Part shown: positions 24,878 through 34,532 of the stretch, piece by piece | Layout of the letters: the number at the start of each line of letters is the position of its first letter | Numbering within the stretch: the stretch's first letter is position 1 | Source of the DNA: Brumimicrobium sp964585545 | GTDB taxonomy: Bacteria; Bacteroidota; Bacteroidia; Flavobacteriales_D; Crocinitomicaceae | Direction of reading: 5' to 3' | NCBI GenBank assembly: GCA_964585545.1 | Contig: CAZPDT010000017.1 | Coordinates: 18,295 to 82,294, forward strand | DNA: 64,000 nucleotides | The notes under the pieces: model-generated | What the model was told of the DNA's origin: nothing | What the model saw: the letters and a program-made list of their open reading frames with translations, nothing else | The model's database searches: none | Translations under genes and position numbers: made by a program

Positions 24878-27562
24878 ATGGCAGGTAGAGTAAAAAGATT
24901 AAGCAAAGTAGCGAGAGAATTGAACGTAGGGATTTCTACGCTCGTAGAGTTTTTAGCTTCCAAAGGAATTGAGATTGACTCAAAACCGAATACGAAGTTA
25001 GAGCCTGAACATTATGAAATCCTTAAAGAGGAGTATGCAGATGATCAGGAACTCAAAGAAGAAGCTGAGAAAACTGTATTGAAGCACGAGCGACGAAGGA
25101 CCGTTTCTCTGAAAAATAAAGAGAAAAAAGAGACTTCTCAAGATGAAGAAGAGATAGAGGAAACAAAAGAAGCGGAAGAACTGCCTGAAAAGGAAGTGGA
25201 AACACCTGACAAGAAGGAAGAAGAGCAAAAGGAAGGAAAAGGGTTAAATGTTGTTGGAAAGATAGATCTTTCAGAAATTGACTCCAGTACGCGTCCGAAA
25301 AAGAAAAAATCTTCTGAGGAGAGTAAGAGCAAAGAGGAAGAGCCGCCAAAAGAAGAGCAAAAGGAAGTTGCTAAAGCAAAAAAAACAGAAAAATCCGAGA
25401 GCAAAGAGGAAGAGCCTAAAACTGAAGAAACACCCAAACAAGAAGAGGAGAAGAATGAAACCATATCGAATGTGTCTCAGCGGCTTTCTGGGCCTAAGGT
25501 AGTAGGAAAGATTGAATTAAAAGAAGATCCAAGTAAGAAGAAGCGGGAAAATAAAAAGAAGCGTAAGCGGATTAAAAAAGTAAGTACCGATAAACATACG
25601 GGTAAAAAATCGCATAAGTCTTCTCCTAAAAAGAATAAGAAAGAGGAGCCCAAAGAAATTACTCAAGAGGATATCGAAAAAGAAATTAAGGAAACATTAG
25701 CGCGTTTATCTGGTGGAGGAAAGAAATCTAAATCGGCTAAAAATAGACGGGCCAAAAGAGAATCTGTTGCTGAAAAACGAGAAAAGGAACTCCAACAACA
25801 AGAAGAGGAGCAACTAACATTAAAGTTAACAGAGTTTGTTTCTGTTTCTGAATTGGCTTCTATGATGGACGTTCAAGCTACAGAAGTGATTTCTGCTTGT
25901 ATGTCTCTAGGAATTTTTGCTTCCATAAATCAACGTTTAGATGCCGAGACCATTCAAATTGTAGCAGACGAGTTTGGATTTGATGTCGAATTTGTAGCTG
26001 CCGATGTTCAAGAATCTATTCCTGTTGAAGAGGATCAACCAGAAGACTTGGAGGATCGACCTCCAATCATCACTGTTATGGGGCATGTTGACCACGGTAA
26101 AACCTCTTTGCTGGACTACATTCGTCATGCAAATATCGCAGAAGGTGAAGCAGGAGGAATTACACAACATATTGGAGCTTACTCTGTTGAGTTTAACAAC
26201 AGAAGATTAACGTTCTTAGACACACCTGGTCACGAAGCCTTTACAGCAATGAGGGCTCGTGGAGCGCAAGTAACAGATGTTGCCATAATTATTGTTGCGG
26301 CAGATGATGATGTTATGCCACAAACAAAAGAGGCCATTTCTCACGCTCAAGCAGCAGGCGTTCCTATGGTGTTTGCAATTAATAAAATTGATAAGCCGGG
26401 AGCCAATCCTGATAAAATCAAAGAACAATTGTCTAACATGAACATTCTTGTTGAAGAGTGGGGCGGAAAATATCAATCTCAAGATATTTCTGCCAAGCAC
26501 GGGAAAAACATAGAGGAACTCCTTGAAAAAGTATTGTTAGAATCAGATTTATTAGAATTAAAAGCCAATCCAAATAAAAATGCAGTTGGTACAGTATTAG
26601 AGTCTTCTCTTGATAAAGGAAAAGGTTATGTTACAAATATGCTTGTTGAAGCAGGGACTTTAAAAGTAGGTGACATCATTCTTGCGGGAAAACATTCTGG
26701 ACGTGTACGTGCAATGCTTAACGAAAAGGGAGAAAACCTTGAGAAGGTACAACCTTCTTATCCAGTTTCAATTATTGGAATTAATGGAGCTCCAAGTGCT
26801 GGAGATAAATTCTATGTCATGGATGATGAACGTGAAGCACGAAATATTGCTACGCGTAGAGAACAGTTGCATCGAGAACAAGGGTTGAGAACTCAGAAAC
26901 ACATTACGCTCGATGAAATTGGTCGTCGATTGGCGATTGGTGATTTCCAAGAATTGAACCTTATTATTAAAGGAGATGTTGATGGCTCAATTGAGGCACT
27001 CTCAGATTCATTGTTGAAATTATCAACTGAAGAAATACAAGTGAACATCATTCATAAAGGAGTGGGTGCAATTACTGAAGCAGATGTCAATTTAGCTTCT
27101 GCCTCGAATGCCATTATTATAGGTTTCCAAGTGCGTCCAACTGTTTCTGCAAAAAGATTAGCAGCAGATGAACAAATTGATATCCGATTATATTCAGTGA
27201 TTTATAAAGCTATCGATGAGTTGAAAATGGCAATGGAAGGAATGCTTTCTCCAGATATTCAAGAAGAAATTGTGGGTAATGCTGAAGTGAGAGAAACATT
27301 TAAGATTTCTAAAGTGGGAACCATTGCAGGGTGTTATGTTACATCAGGCTACATTAAACGCAACTCTAAAATTCGCTTAATTAGAGACGGAATAGTTGTT
27401 CATGAAGGCGTTTTAGGTTCGTTAAAACGATTTAAGGATGATGTAAAGGAGGTTAAAAAGAATTACGAATGTGGACTGAACATTCAAAACTATAATGACC
27501 TTAAAGAAGGAGATATTATTGAAGCATACGAGGAAAAAGAGGTGGCGAGAAAGTTAAAATAA
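24878..27562 (+). CDS. infB: Translation initiation factor IF-2
   Basis: IF-2 is the GTPase that brings initiator tRNA to the 30S subunit and promotes subunit joining. It has an IF2-N domain at residues 1-52 (RLSKVARELNVGISTLVEFL), a long Lys/Glu-rich disordered region at ~60-310 with repeated units such as SKEEEPPKEEQ and VVGKIDLSE / VVGKIELKE, a second IF2-N near 315-370, then the G domain with G1 GHVDHGKT at 402-409, DTPGHE, and NKID, followed by the beta-barrel and C-terminal domains. The length of 894 residues fits the phylum. It is the last gene of the operon, 59 bp after nusA. Long reading frames on the other strand over the charged region are composition artefacts. Confidence 0.97.
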   Translation: MAGRVKRLSKVARELNVGISTLVEFLASKGIEIDSKPNTKLEPEHYEILKEEYADDQELKEEAEKTVLKHERRRTVSLKNKEKKETSQDEEEIEETKEAEELPEKEVETPDKKEEEQKEGKGLNVVGKIDLSEIDSSTRPKKKKSSEESKSKEEEPPKEEQKEVAKAKKTEKSESKEEEPKTEETPKQEEEKNETISNVSQRLSGPKVVGKIELKEDPSKKKRENKKKRKRIKKVSTDKHTGKKSHKSSPKKNKKEEPKEITQEDIEKEIKETLARLSGGGKKSKSAKNRRAKRESVAEKREKELQQQEEEQLTLKLTEFVSVSELASMMDVQATEVISACMSLGIFASINQRLDAETIQIVADEFGFDVEFVAADVQESIPVEEDQPEDLEDRPPIITVMGHVDHGKTSLLDYIRHANIAEGEAGGITQHIGAYSVEFNNRRLTFLDTPGHEAFTAMRARGAQVTDVAIIIVAADDDVMPQTKEAISHAQAAGVPMVFAINKIDKPGANPDKIKEQLSNMNILVEEWGGKYQSQDISAKHGKNIEELLEKVLLESDLLELKANPNKNAVGTVLESSLDKGKGYVTNMLVEAGTLKVGDIILAGKHSGRVRAMLNEKGENLEKVQPSYPVSIIGINGAPSAGDKFYVMDDEREARNIATRREQLHREQGLRTQKHITLDEIGRRLAIGDFQELNLIIKGDVDGSIEALSDSLLKLSTEEIQVNIIHKGVGAITEADVNLASASNAIIIGFQVRPTVSAKRLAADEQIDIRLYSVIYKAIDELKMAMEGMLSPDIQEEIVGNAEVRETFKISKVGTIAGCYVTSGYIKRNSKIRLIRDGIVVHEGVLGSLKRFKDDVKEVKKNYECGLNIQNYNDLKEGDIIEAYEEKEVARKLK

Positions 27563-27689
27563 TCCCTTGTGGAGTGCCACTTTCTTTTGAAGGTTTTAGG
27601 TTTTACGGTAGTGTTTTGCTTTACCTTTTTCTAAACTCAAATCATTAATTTAACTCAAACTATGCATAGGTTTGTGTGATGAAAAGCTA

Positions 27690-27706
27690 TAAATAGTCTG
27701 GGTTAA
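27690..27706 (+). repeat. Intergenic repeat family, degenerate copy H
   Basis: ATAGTCTGGGTTAAGT resembles the tail of copy D (ATAGTTCGGGTTAAAGT). The surrounding gap 27563-27805 contains no gene or terminator that I can support. Confidence 0.3.
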
Positions 27707-27805
27707 GTACGATAGTCCACCACATCATATTAAGTTTGCAAACTGTATTCATAGGATGGGGTTTTCGATTTTCTTTCTTTTTAACAGAAAATCTGCTACC
27801 GACTA

Positions 27806-27836
27806 TTGTCAATAGCGCTGAATTTTGTTAAGTTTG
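27806..27836 (+). promoter_or_regulatory. Promoter of the lipoprotein/TPR operon
   Basis: TTG at 27806-27808, 20 bases, TAAGTTTG at 27829-27836. It lies inside the longest possible reading frame of the next gene, so it also argues for the downstream start at 27857. Confidence 0.65.
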
Positions 27837-27856
27837 ATTACTTAAATACGAAAACA

Positions 27857-28408
27857 ATGAGAGGAACAATTTTCATACTTCTTATCGCAATGACAACGCT
27901 CTATAGTTGCAAAAATAAAGATAGAGAAAACTACATTCAGGAAATTGATGAGATGTCGGCTACTCTAGACAGTCTAAAAATAATTGCTTATAATACGACA
28001 GGGCAGAGTATACAGCCCATTTCACAATCTGTACATCAGACCGTTCAGCAGATTAAGCAAAACTACAATGCCGATACCATTGATTTGCAAACAGCAAAAA
28101 AAATTGATGCTTATAAAGAAATTGAAAGTGCAATTTCCATTAATTCTGGGAACTTGGCAAAGGCCAAACAAGCCATCCCAGAAGTGCAACAAAAAATTGA
28201 AGACTTAAAACACGACATTGAGAACGGAGTCAACGACAGAGATAAATACCAAGAATATATTGCGTTTGAAAAATCAAAAATAAAGGACATTGAAAATGTA
28301 TTGTCTTATTACATTAAAACGAAAAGGAGCTACCAAGACAGATATGACTCCCTTCACCCTATAATGAAAAACATGGCAGCTACGTTTTTCAGTGCATCAA
28401 ATGAATAA
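27857..28408 (+). CDS. Putative lipoprotein with coiled-coil character (183 aa)
   Basis: I do not recognise a family. The ATG at 27857 is preferred over an in-frame TTG at 27806 because it directly opens a lipoprotein signal (MRGTIFILLIAMTTLYSC, lipidated cysteine at residue 18) and because the promoter lies between the two. The mature protein is helical and charged, with heptad-like stretches (residues ~25-45 and ~95-155, KIEDLKHDIENGVNDRDKY...FEKSKIKDIENVL) that suggest a coiled coil. The next gene starts inside its last codons (overlap of 8 bases), so the two are translationally coupled and probably work together at the envelope. Confidence 0.78.
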   Translation: MRGTIFILLIAMTTLYSCKNKDRENYIQEIDEMSATLDSLKIIAYNTTGQSIQPISQSVHQTVQQIKQNYNADTIDLQTAKKIDAYKEIESAISINSGNLAKAKQAIPEVQQKIEDLKHDIENGVNDRDKYQEYIAFEKSKIKDIENVLSYYIKTKRSYQDRYDSLHPIMKNMAATFFSASNE

Positions 28409-30203
28409 AATAATTTTACATATTGCTTTTCTTTTTTCGGTTTTTGCACTTTCTGCACAAGACATGGACAAGCAATTGGCCAATTATTATTTTAACCAAG
28501 GAGATTGTGAAAAGGCGATACCTTATTTTGAAAAGGTTTATTCCAAAACACCAGACGACAGAATATTTCGCAATTATCTCGCCTGTTTAAAGGAAACAAA
28601 AGACGATAAAAGCGCTTTAAAATTAGTTGAGCAACAGGCTTCCTATTTCCCTGATGTGATGCGGTATCAAGTTGGAGTGGGAGAAGAATATGAACGACAA
28701 AACAACACAAAGAAAGCCGAAAAAATATATGAAGGATTAATTGATCAACTCATTGCCAATCCCAGAACAATTATCGATTTACAAAAAGCATTTTCTGCCA
28801 AAGGAAAGTACCAATGGGCGTTAAAAACATTGCAAAGGGGTGACCAGCTTCTCAAAGGAAATTATCCTTTAAATATTCAATTTGCTGAGGTTTATGGAGA
28901 ACTCAATGAACCAGATAAAATGATTGCTGCATATATTGACCTTTTAGATTATAATCCCTCTATGATTTCTTCCCTAAAACTAGTGATCCCCCGAATGATT
29001 GATTTTAGTGAAAAGGAGAATGAGCGCTTTACAATGTTTCAAAATGAATTGATACGAAAAATCCAGAAAAACCCAAGACAACAAGTTTATTCAGAACTTT
29101 TAATCTGGGCTTTGGTGCAACGGCGAGACTTTTATCCTGCATTAATTCAAGCTCAAGGATTGGACAAACGCACCTCAAGTAATGGTAAAATAGTATATCG
29201 ATTGGGCAACCAAGCATTGCAAAATAAAGATTATTCTACTGCCCGAAAAGCATTTAGGTATGTTGTCGACCTTGGGGAGGAAAGTCCTTATTACTATGCG
29301 GCTCAACGTTTGTTGCTCAACACAAGTTATAAGGAAATTACAACCCTCCGCAGTTACACCAAACAACAGGTGGAGGCAACCATATCAGAATACCAAAAAG
29401 CGTTAACACAAATGCCAATGAACGGGAAAAGAATGCCAGTGATGAGGGAGTTGGCATATATTCAGGCTTTTTATGGAAACCAACCCAAGCAAGCGATCGC
29501 TGTTCTTGATAGTGCTTTGAATTTGCCGCGATACAATGACATAGAACGTGCTAAAGTAAAACTTTTGCAGGCCGATATCAATGTGCTTCTAAATCATATT
29601 TGGGATGCTTCTTTGCTTTATATGCAAGTAGAAAAAGCGTTTAAATTTGAAACCATTGGAGAAGAAGCCAAATTTAAAAATGCACGTATTTTTTACTATG
29701 ACGGCGATTTTAAATATGCACAATCGCAACTGGATGTTTTGAAAGAAGCAACCACCCGATTGATTGCCAATGATGCCATGAATTTATCTGTTTTTATTAC
29801 CGATAACCTAGGACTGGACTCCAACTATACAGCCATGCGACAATTTGCAAAAGCTGATTTACTCCTTGAGCAACACCGTTATAAGGCTGCCTTTCAAATG
29901 TATGATTCTATTATGGACGCTTTTCCTAACCACAAATTAGATGACGATATTCTTATGCGGAAAGCTCAAGCATATAAAAATCAAGGAAAATGGGATAAGG
30001 CAGTTAACTATTTACAGAAGATTGTTGATGAATTTGGTAAAGGAATATTGGCCGACGATGCTTTATATCAACTTGGACAAATCTATGAAAATCACCTAAT
30101 GGATAGCAAAAAGGCTTCGGAAATATATTTTCAATTGATGAAAGATTACCCTGGGAGCGTCTTTGTTACCAATGCCAGGAAAGCGTACCGTAAAATCAAT
30201 TGA
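28401..30203 (+). CDS. Secreted tetratricopeptide-repeat protein (600 aa)
   Basis: The likely start is the ATG at 28401 (MNKIILHIAFLFSVFALSAQ, a clean signal peptide with cleavage after SA). The 600-residue protein is built of TPR-like helical hairpins, e.g. ANYYFNQGDCEKAIPYFEKV (about residues 28-47), GNQALQNKDYSTARKAFRYV (about 275-294), and a C-terminal set with AFQMYDSIMDAFPNHKLDDD, AQAYKNQGKWDKAVNYLQKI and GQIYENHLMDSKKASEIYF, similar to the outer-membrane lipoprotein BamD and to Bacteroidota gliding/assembly scaffolds. The protein is expected in the periplasm. It overlaps the lipoprotein gene by ATGAATAA. Its partners are not revealed by sequence. Confidence 0.87.
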   Translation: MNKIILHIAFLFSVFALSAQDMDKQLANYYFNQGDCEKAIPYFEKVYSKTPDDRIFRNYLACLKETKDDKSALKLVEQQASYFPDVMRYQVGVGEEYERQNNTKKAEKIYEGLIDQLIANPRTIIDLQKAFSAKGKYQWALKTLQRGDQLLKGNYPLNIQFAEVYGELNEPDKMIAAYIDLLDYNPSMISSLKLVIPRMIDFSEKENERFTMFQNELIRKIQKNPRQQVYSELLIWALVQRRDFYPALIQAQGLDKRTSSNGKIVYRLGNQALQNKDYSTARKAFRYVVDLGEESPYYYAAQRLLLNTSYKEITTLRSYTKQQVEATISEYQKALTQMPMNGKRMPVMRELAYIQAFYGNQPKQAIAVLDSALNLPRYNDIERAKVKLLQADINVLLNHIWDASLLYMQVEKAFKFETIGEEAKFKNARIFYYDGDFKYAQSQLDVLKEATTRLIANDAMNLSVFITDNLGLDSNYTAMRQFAKADLLLEQHRYKAAFQMYDSIMDAFPNHKLDDDILMRKAQAYKNQGKWDKAVNYLQKIVDEFGKGILADDALYQLGQIYENHLMDSKKASEIYFQLMKDYPGSVFVTNARKAYRKIN

Positions 30204-30322
30204 GCAAACCATTAATTCTTAGGGGAATGCTATTTTGCATTGTAAAAGATACCTGTTTTAGAATCTGGGTTAAACAAGTAGCTGTGATTATGTTAATTGA
30301 TTATAATTTTCCATTAAATTTA

Positions 30323-30353
30323 TTGTGCGTGCTTAATAAATTTTGTACTTTTA
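30323..30353 (+). promoter_or_regulatory. Probable promoter of marR-fadN-fadA
   Basis: TTG at 30323-30325, 20 bases, TACTTTTA (30346-30353) followed by G; the -7 box is off the consensus by one base. The marR ATG is only 7 bases further, so the leader is very short. A repressor made from this operon could bind here. Confidence 0.5.
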
Positions 30354-30359
30354 GCAACC

Positions 30360-30821
30360 ATGAAAAATACAAAAAAAGAAAACTATATAGACTTTTACCT
30401 GCGTCATGCTTGGCATAAGGTTTCGCGCATGTACAACCAAAGGGCTAAAGTGCATGGTTTAACAATGTCTATTGGTTTTATTTTGCTTATTGTTGATAAG
30501 GAAGGCACTCCAAGTACACAGCTGGGACCACGTATGGGAATGGAGCCAACAAGTTTGTCGAGGACATTAAAAACAATGGAAAGTAAAGGGTATATTTACC
30601 GTAAAGCAGACACCAATGACAAACGGAAAGTGTTTATTTATCTAACTCCTGAAGGGCTCAGTTTGCGCAAAGAAGTAAGAGAGGTTGTGCGGGACTTTAA
30701 TGAAAAATTACTCCAGTCCATTCCCAATAATAAATTGAAAGCTTTTTATGAAGTAATGGAAATTATAGATGAGAATGTAGAAGAAGAATTAAAATTAATT
30801 AATAAAGTAAATCTTAGTTAA
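30360..30821 (+). CDS. MarR family transcriptional regulator (153 aa)
   Basis: This is a winged-helix dimeric regulator. The DNA-binding part is visible in pieces: TMSIGFILLIVDKEGTPSTQLG (helices 2-3), RMGMEPTSLSRTLKTMESKGYI (helix-turn-helix, recognition helix) and RKADTNDKRKVFIYLTPEGLSL, the wing with the DxRxxxxxLT-like pattern of the family. It is immediately followed (TAA|ATG) by the fadN gene, and MarR genes at this position are common in Bacteroidota, so it most likely controls this fatty-acid oxidation operon, perhaps in response to an acyl-CoA or fatty acid. The ligand is unknown. Confidence 0.88.
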   Translation: MKNTKKENYIDFYLRHAWHKVSRMYNQRAKVHGLTMSIGFILLIVDKEGTPSTQLGPRMGMEPTSLSRTLKTMESKGYIYRKADTNDKRKVFIYLTPEGLSLRKEVREVVRDFNEKLLQSIPNNKLKAFYEVMEIIDENVEEELKLINKVNLS

Positions 30822-33227
30822 ATGGAAAGAAAAATTAATAAGGTAGCTGTATTGGGCTCTGGTGTAATGGGCTCACAGATTGCATGCCATTTTGCCAATA
30901 TTGGGGTTGAAGTCCTTTTATTAGATATCGTTCCTAGAGAATTGAATGAAAAAGAATCAAAAAAAGGATTGAAACTGACCGACAAAGTGGTGCGCAATAG
31001 AATTGTAAACGAAGATTTTAACAGGGCGTTGAAGATGAGTCCTTCTCCGATATACAAAAAGGAATTTGCCAGTAGAATTTCTACTGGAAATATGGAGGAT
31101 GACATGGGCAAGATTGCAGAAGTTGATTGGGTTATTGAAGTTGTTATTGAACGTGCCGATATCAAGAAATCAGTTTATGAAAACGTTGAGAAGCACAGAA
31201 AAGAAGGTACATTGGTTACCACCAATACTTCTGGAATTCCAATCAATACTCTGCTTGAAGGACGTTCAGAGGACTTTAAAAAGTATTTCTGTGGTACGCA
31301 TTTCTTTAATCCTCCACGTTATCTTGAATTATTGGAAATTATTCCATCGCAATCTACAGCACCTGAAGTTGTGGATTTTCTCATGGAATACGGCAGTAAA
31401 TTTTTGGGTAAGAAAACAGTAAAATGTAAAGATACTCCAGCTTTTATCGCTAATCGAATAGGTGTTTATTCTATCCAATCTTTATTTCATAACATTAAAG
31501 AATTAGGGCTAACGATTGAAGAAGTTGATAAGTTAACAGGAAAGATTTTGGGACGTGCAAAATCAGCTACCTTTAGAACAGCTGATGTTGTTGGGTTAGA
31601 TACTTTGGTTTTGGTTGCCAACGGTGTACACGACAATTGTCCAGACGATGAAGAAAACGACCTTTTTGAGTTGCCTGATTTCATCAATAAAATGGTAGAA
31701 AATAAGTGGCTTGGTTCTAAATCGGGTCAGGGCTTTTATAAGAAAACCAAAGATGAAAACGGGAAAAGAAAAATACTTTCTCTCGATTTGGACACTTTGG
31801 AATACCGTGATAAAAAGAAGGTGAAATTTGCTACGTTCGATATGGCAAAGCCGATTGACGATTTGGCGAAGCGGACAAAGATGCTTGTTCAAGGTCAAGA
31901 TAAAGCTGGCGAATTTTATCGTTTGATGTTTGGAGGGTTGTTTGCTTATGCTTCCAATAGAGTTCCTGAGATCGCTGATGATTTATATCAAATTGATGAT
32001 GCAATTAAAGCTGGGTTTGGATGGTCTTTAGGTCCATTTGAAACGTGGGATATTCTCGGGTTTGACAAAGGTCTTGAGCTGATTGAAAAGTACGATAAGA
32101 AAGCAGCCGACTGGGTGCTTGAAATGAAAAAGAATGGAACGAAAGCTTTTTATAAGCGGGAGAATGGACAGAAACTCTACTACGATATAAAAAGCAAAGG
32201 ATATAAAGTTATTCCAGGTACGGAAGACTTGGTGATGTTGGATGCATTGCGCGATGACAACACCGTTTGGAAAAATTCTGATACGACAATTGTCGATTTG
32301 GGCAATGGAATATTGAATCTTGAGTTCCATACAAAAATGAACACCATCGGAAATGGAGTGGTTCAAGGAATTCATAAAGCCATAGATTTAGCAGAGAAAG
32401 AATACGCTGGATTGGTAATTTCGAATACAGGAGACAATTTTAGTGCAGGAGCGAATGTTGGATTGATATTTATGATGGCTGCAGAGCAGGAACTCGATGA
32501 GTTGAATTTTGCTGTAAAAGCTTTTCAGGACACCAGTATGAGAATTCGTTATTCCAATGTGCCTGTTGTTGTAGCGCCACACAACATGGCATTGGGAGGT
32601 GGATGTGAATTTTCGATGCATGCAGATAAAGTAGTCGCCCATGCAGAGTCTTATATCGGTTTGGTTGAATTTGGTGTTGGTCTAATTCCCGGTGGAGGCG
32701 GAACAAAAGAATTCGCTAAACGCTTTTCCGACGATTTAAAAGAAGGAGATATCCGAATCAATCGATTGAGAGAACGCTTTATGACAATCGGGCAAGCTAA
32801 GGTGTCAACTTCGGCTTATGAGGCGTTTGATCTAGGTTACTTAAGAGAAGGACAAGATGAGGTTGTTGTGAGTCGTGAACGACAATTGACAAGAGCAAAG
32901 GCAGCTTGTTTAGAAATGGTCAATAAGGGCTATACACCACCAGTAAAAGAGAAAAACATTACCATCTCAGGTCAAGAAGGATTGGGAATTGTATATGTTG
33001 GTGCTCATTCTATGATGTCGGGAGATTATATGTCAGAACACGACAAATTAATTGCTGAGAAACTTGGATTTGTACTTTGTGGAGGTGATATATCGGAACG
33101 CATCGAAGTCTCTGAACAGTACCTGCTGGATTTGGAACGTAAAAAATTCTTGGAATTGTGTACACAGCGCAAAACATTAGAGCGCTTGGAGAGCATGGTA
33201 AAGAAAGGAAAAGTATTGAGAAATTAA
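30822..33227 (+). CDS. fadN: 3-hydroxyacyl-CoA dehydrogenase / enoyl-CoA hydratase fusion (FadN type)
   Basis: This bifunctional enzyme of fatty-acid beta-oxidation hydrates enoyl-CoA and oxidises 3-hydroxyacyl-CoA. The domain order is dehydrogenase first and hydratase last, as in Bacillus FadN and opposite to E. coli FadB. The Rossmann motif is GSGVMGSQIACHFANIG (residues ~12-28); the catalytic histidine is in GTHFFNPPRYLELLEII; a second helical 3HCDH C-domain follows (FANR, SGQGFYKK). The hydratase part has NTGDNFSAGANVGL, ALGGGCEFSMHADKVVAH and VEFGVGLIPGGGGTKEF, with the oxyanion and catalytic Glu region. The 801 residues match this class. It forms an operon with marR and the thiolase gene. 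Confidence 0.94.
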   Translation: MERKINKVAVLGSGVMGSQIACHFANIGVEVLLLDIVPRELNEKESKKGLKLTDKVVRNRIVNEDFNRALKMSPSPIYKKEFASRISTGNMEDDMGKIAEVDWVIEVVIERADIKKSVYENVEKHRKEGTLVTTNTSGIPINTLLEGRSEDFKKYFCGTHFFNPPRYLELLEIIPSQSTAPEVVDFLMEYGSKFLGKKTVKCKDTPAFIANRIGVYSIQSLFHNIKELGLTIEEVDKLTGKILGRAKSATFRTADVVGLDTLVLVANGVHDNCPDDEENDLFELPDFINKMVENKWLGSKSGQGFYKKTKDENGKRKILSLDLDTLEYRDKKKVKFATFDMAKPIDDLAKRTKMLVQGQDKAGEFYRLMFGGLFAYASNRVPEIADDLYQIDDAIKAGFGWSLGPFETWDILGFDKGLELIEKYDKKAADWVLEMKKNGTKAFYKRENGQKLYYDIKSKGYKVIPGTEDLVMLDALRDDNTVWKNSDTTIVDLGNGILNLEFHTKMNTIGNGVVQGIHKAIDLAEKEYAGLVISNTGDNFSAGANVGLIFMMAAEQELDELNFAVKAFQDTSMRIRYSNVPVVVAPHNMALGGGCEFSMHADKVVAHAESYIGLVEFGVGLIPGGGGTKEFAKRFSDDLKEGDIRINRLRERFMTIGQAKVSTSAYEAFDLGYLREGQDEVVVSRERQLTRAKAACLEMVNKGYTPPVKEKNITISGQEGLGIVYVGAHSMMSGDYMSEHDKLIAEKLGFVLCGGDISERIEVSEQYLLDLERKKFLELCTQRKTLERLESMVKKGKVLRN

Positions 33228-33268
33228 GAGCAATAAATAGTTATTAAGAACATTAAAATTATAAGAAA

Positions 33269-34453
33269 ATGGCAAATAAAAATGCATATATCGTTACTGG
33301 ATTCCGAACTGCTGTAGGTAAAGCCAACCGTGGTGGTTTCCGTTTTTATCGTCCTGATGACCTTGCCGCTGATGTTATTAAACACATCATGAAGGAAGTG
33401 CCCAGTTTAGATCCTAATCGGATTGATGATGTTATCGTAGGGAATGCAAATCCTGAGGCGGAACAAGGACTTAATGTTGGGCGTTTAATTTCTTTAATGG
33501 GATTAGATACAGAGAAAGTACCGGGTGTAACCGTGAACCGTTATTGTTCATCTGGACTTGAAACCATTGCAATAGCATCAGCAAAAATTAATATGGGAAT
33601 AGCAGATTGTATTATTGCTGGAGGAACAGAATCTATGTCTGCAATGCCCATGGGAGGATGGAGAATTGTTCCGAATCCAAAGGTTGGAAAAGAGCATCCT
33701 TCTTGGTATTGGGGAATGGGACTTACCGCAGAGGAAGTAGCAAAAGACTTTGATGTTTCGAGAGAAGATCAGGATAAGTTTGCGTTGCATTCTCACGAAA
33801 AAGCATTGAAAGCGATTGATAGTGGGCGTTTTAAGGAAGATATTGTTCCCATTGAAGTTGAACACATTTATCTTGATGAAAACGAAAAAAGAAAAGTGGA
33901 AACATACACTGTAGATACAGATGAAGGGCCACGGAGAGGAGGAAGTTTAGAAGTTTTAGGAAGGTTGCGTCCTGTATTTAAACAAGGCGGAACTGTTACG
34001 GCGGGGAATTCTTCACAAACCAGCGATGGAGCGGCATTTACTTTAGTAATGTCTGAAAAAATGGTCAAGGAGTTGGGGTTAGAGCCTGTTGCTCGTTTAG
34101 TGGATTACCGAGTTGTGGGACTTCCGCCAAGAATTATGGGGATGGGACCTGCAGATGCAGTACCCGCAGTTTTAAAATCTGCTGGAATGTCACTCAATGA
34201 TATTTCACTTATGGAATTAAACGAGGCTTTTGCTTCGCAATCCGTTGCGGTGATTCGTAAATTAGGTATTGATCCAGACATTGTGAATGTAAATGGTGGT
34301 GCAATTGCCTTAGGCCACCCACTGGGTTGTACAGGAGCCAAGCTTACCGTTCAGATGTTTAATGAATTAAAAAAACGTAAGGAAAAATATGGAATCGTGA
34401 CCATGTGCGTAGGTACGGGTCAGGGTGCTGCAGGAATTATTGAGAGGTTGTAA
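33269..34453 (+). CDS. fadA: Acetyl-CoA acyltransferase (3-ketoacyl-CoA thiolase)
   Basis: This enzyme splits 3-ketoacyl-CoA with CoA at the end of each beta-oxidation round. The nucleophilic cysteine is C93 in RYCSSGLE; the catalytic histidine is in GGAIALGHPLGCTGA and the second cysteine in VTMCVGTGQGAA near the C-terminus. The NEAFA motif (LNEAFASQS) is present. At 394 residues it has normal length. It lies 41 bp after fadN and the operon ends at a strong terminator 17 bp later. In many relatives an acyl-CoA dehydrogenase gene follows; here it does not. Confidence 0.95.
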   Translation: MANKNAYIVTGFRTAVGKANRGGFRFYRPDDLAADVIKHIMKEVPSLDPNRIDDVIVGNANPEAEQGLNVGRLISLMGLDTEKVPGVTVNRYCSSGLETIAIASAKINMGIADCIIAGGTESMSAMPMGGWRIVPNPKVGKEHPSWYWGMGLTAEEVAKDFDVSREDQDKFALHSHEKALKAIDSGRFKEDIVPIEVEHIYLDENEKRKVETYTVDTDEGPRRGGSLEVLGRLRPVFKQGGTVTAGNSSQTSDGAAFTLVMSEKMVKELGLEPVARLVDYRVVGLPPRIMGMGPADAVPAVLKSAGMSLNDISLMELNEAFASQSVAVIRKLGIDPDIVNVNGGAIALGHPLGCTGAKLTVQMFNELKKRKEKYGIVTMCVGTGQGAAGIIERL

Positions 34454-34470
34454 AAACCGCTGAATAGTAT

Positions 34471-34504
34471 AAAAAAATCCGTTGTGAAAGCAACGGATTT
34501 TTTT
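34471..34504 (+). terminator. Terminator of marR-fadN-fadA (bidirectional)
   Basis: A perfect 14-base inverted repeat, A7-TCCGTTG / CAACGGA-T7, around the loop TGAAAG. Both A and T tracts are present, so it can act in both directions. Confidence 0.9.
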
Positions 34505-34532
34505 AGTTTTAATAATTTTTAATCGCTATATC

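Noticed and set aside
24998..25464. Long minus-strand frames opposite the infB charged region
   Set aside because: They are Phe/Ser/Leu-rich mirrors of the Lys/Glu-rich codons and need no explanation as genes.
27767..27793. Hairpin GATTTTCT/AGAAAATC upstream of the lipoprotein promoter
   Set aside because: 8-bp AT-rich stem with an 11-base loop and no T tract; within chance in this base composition.
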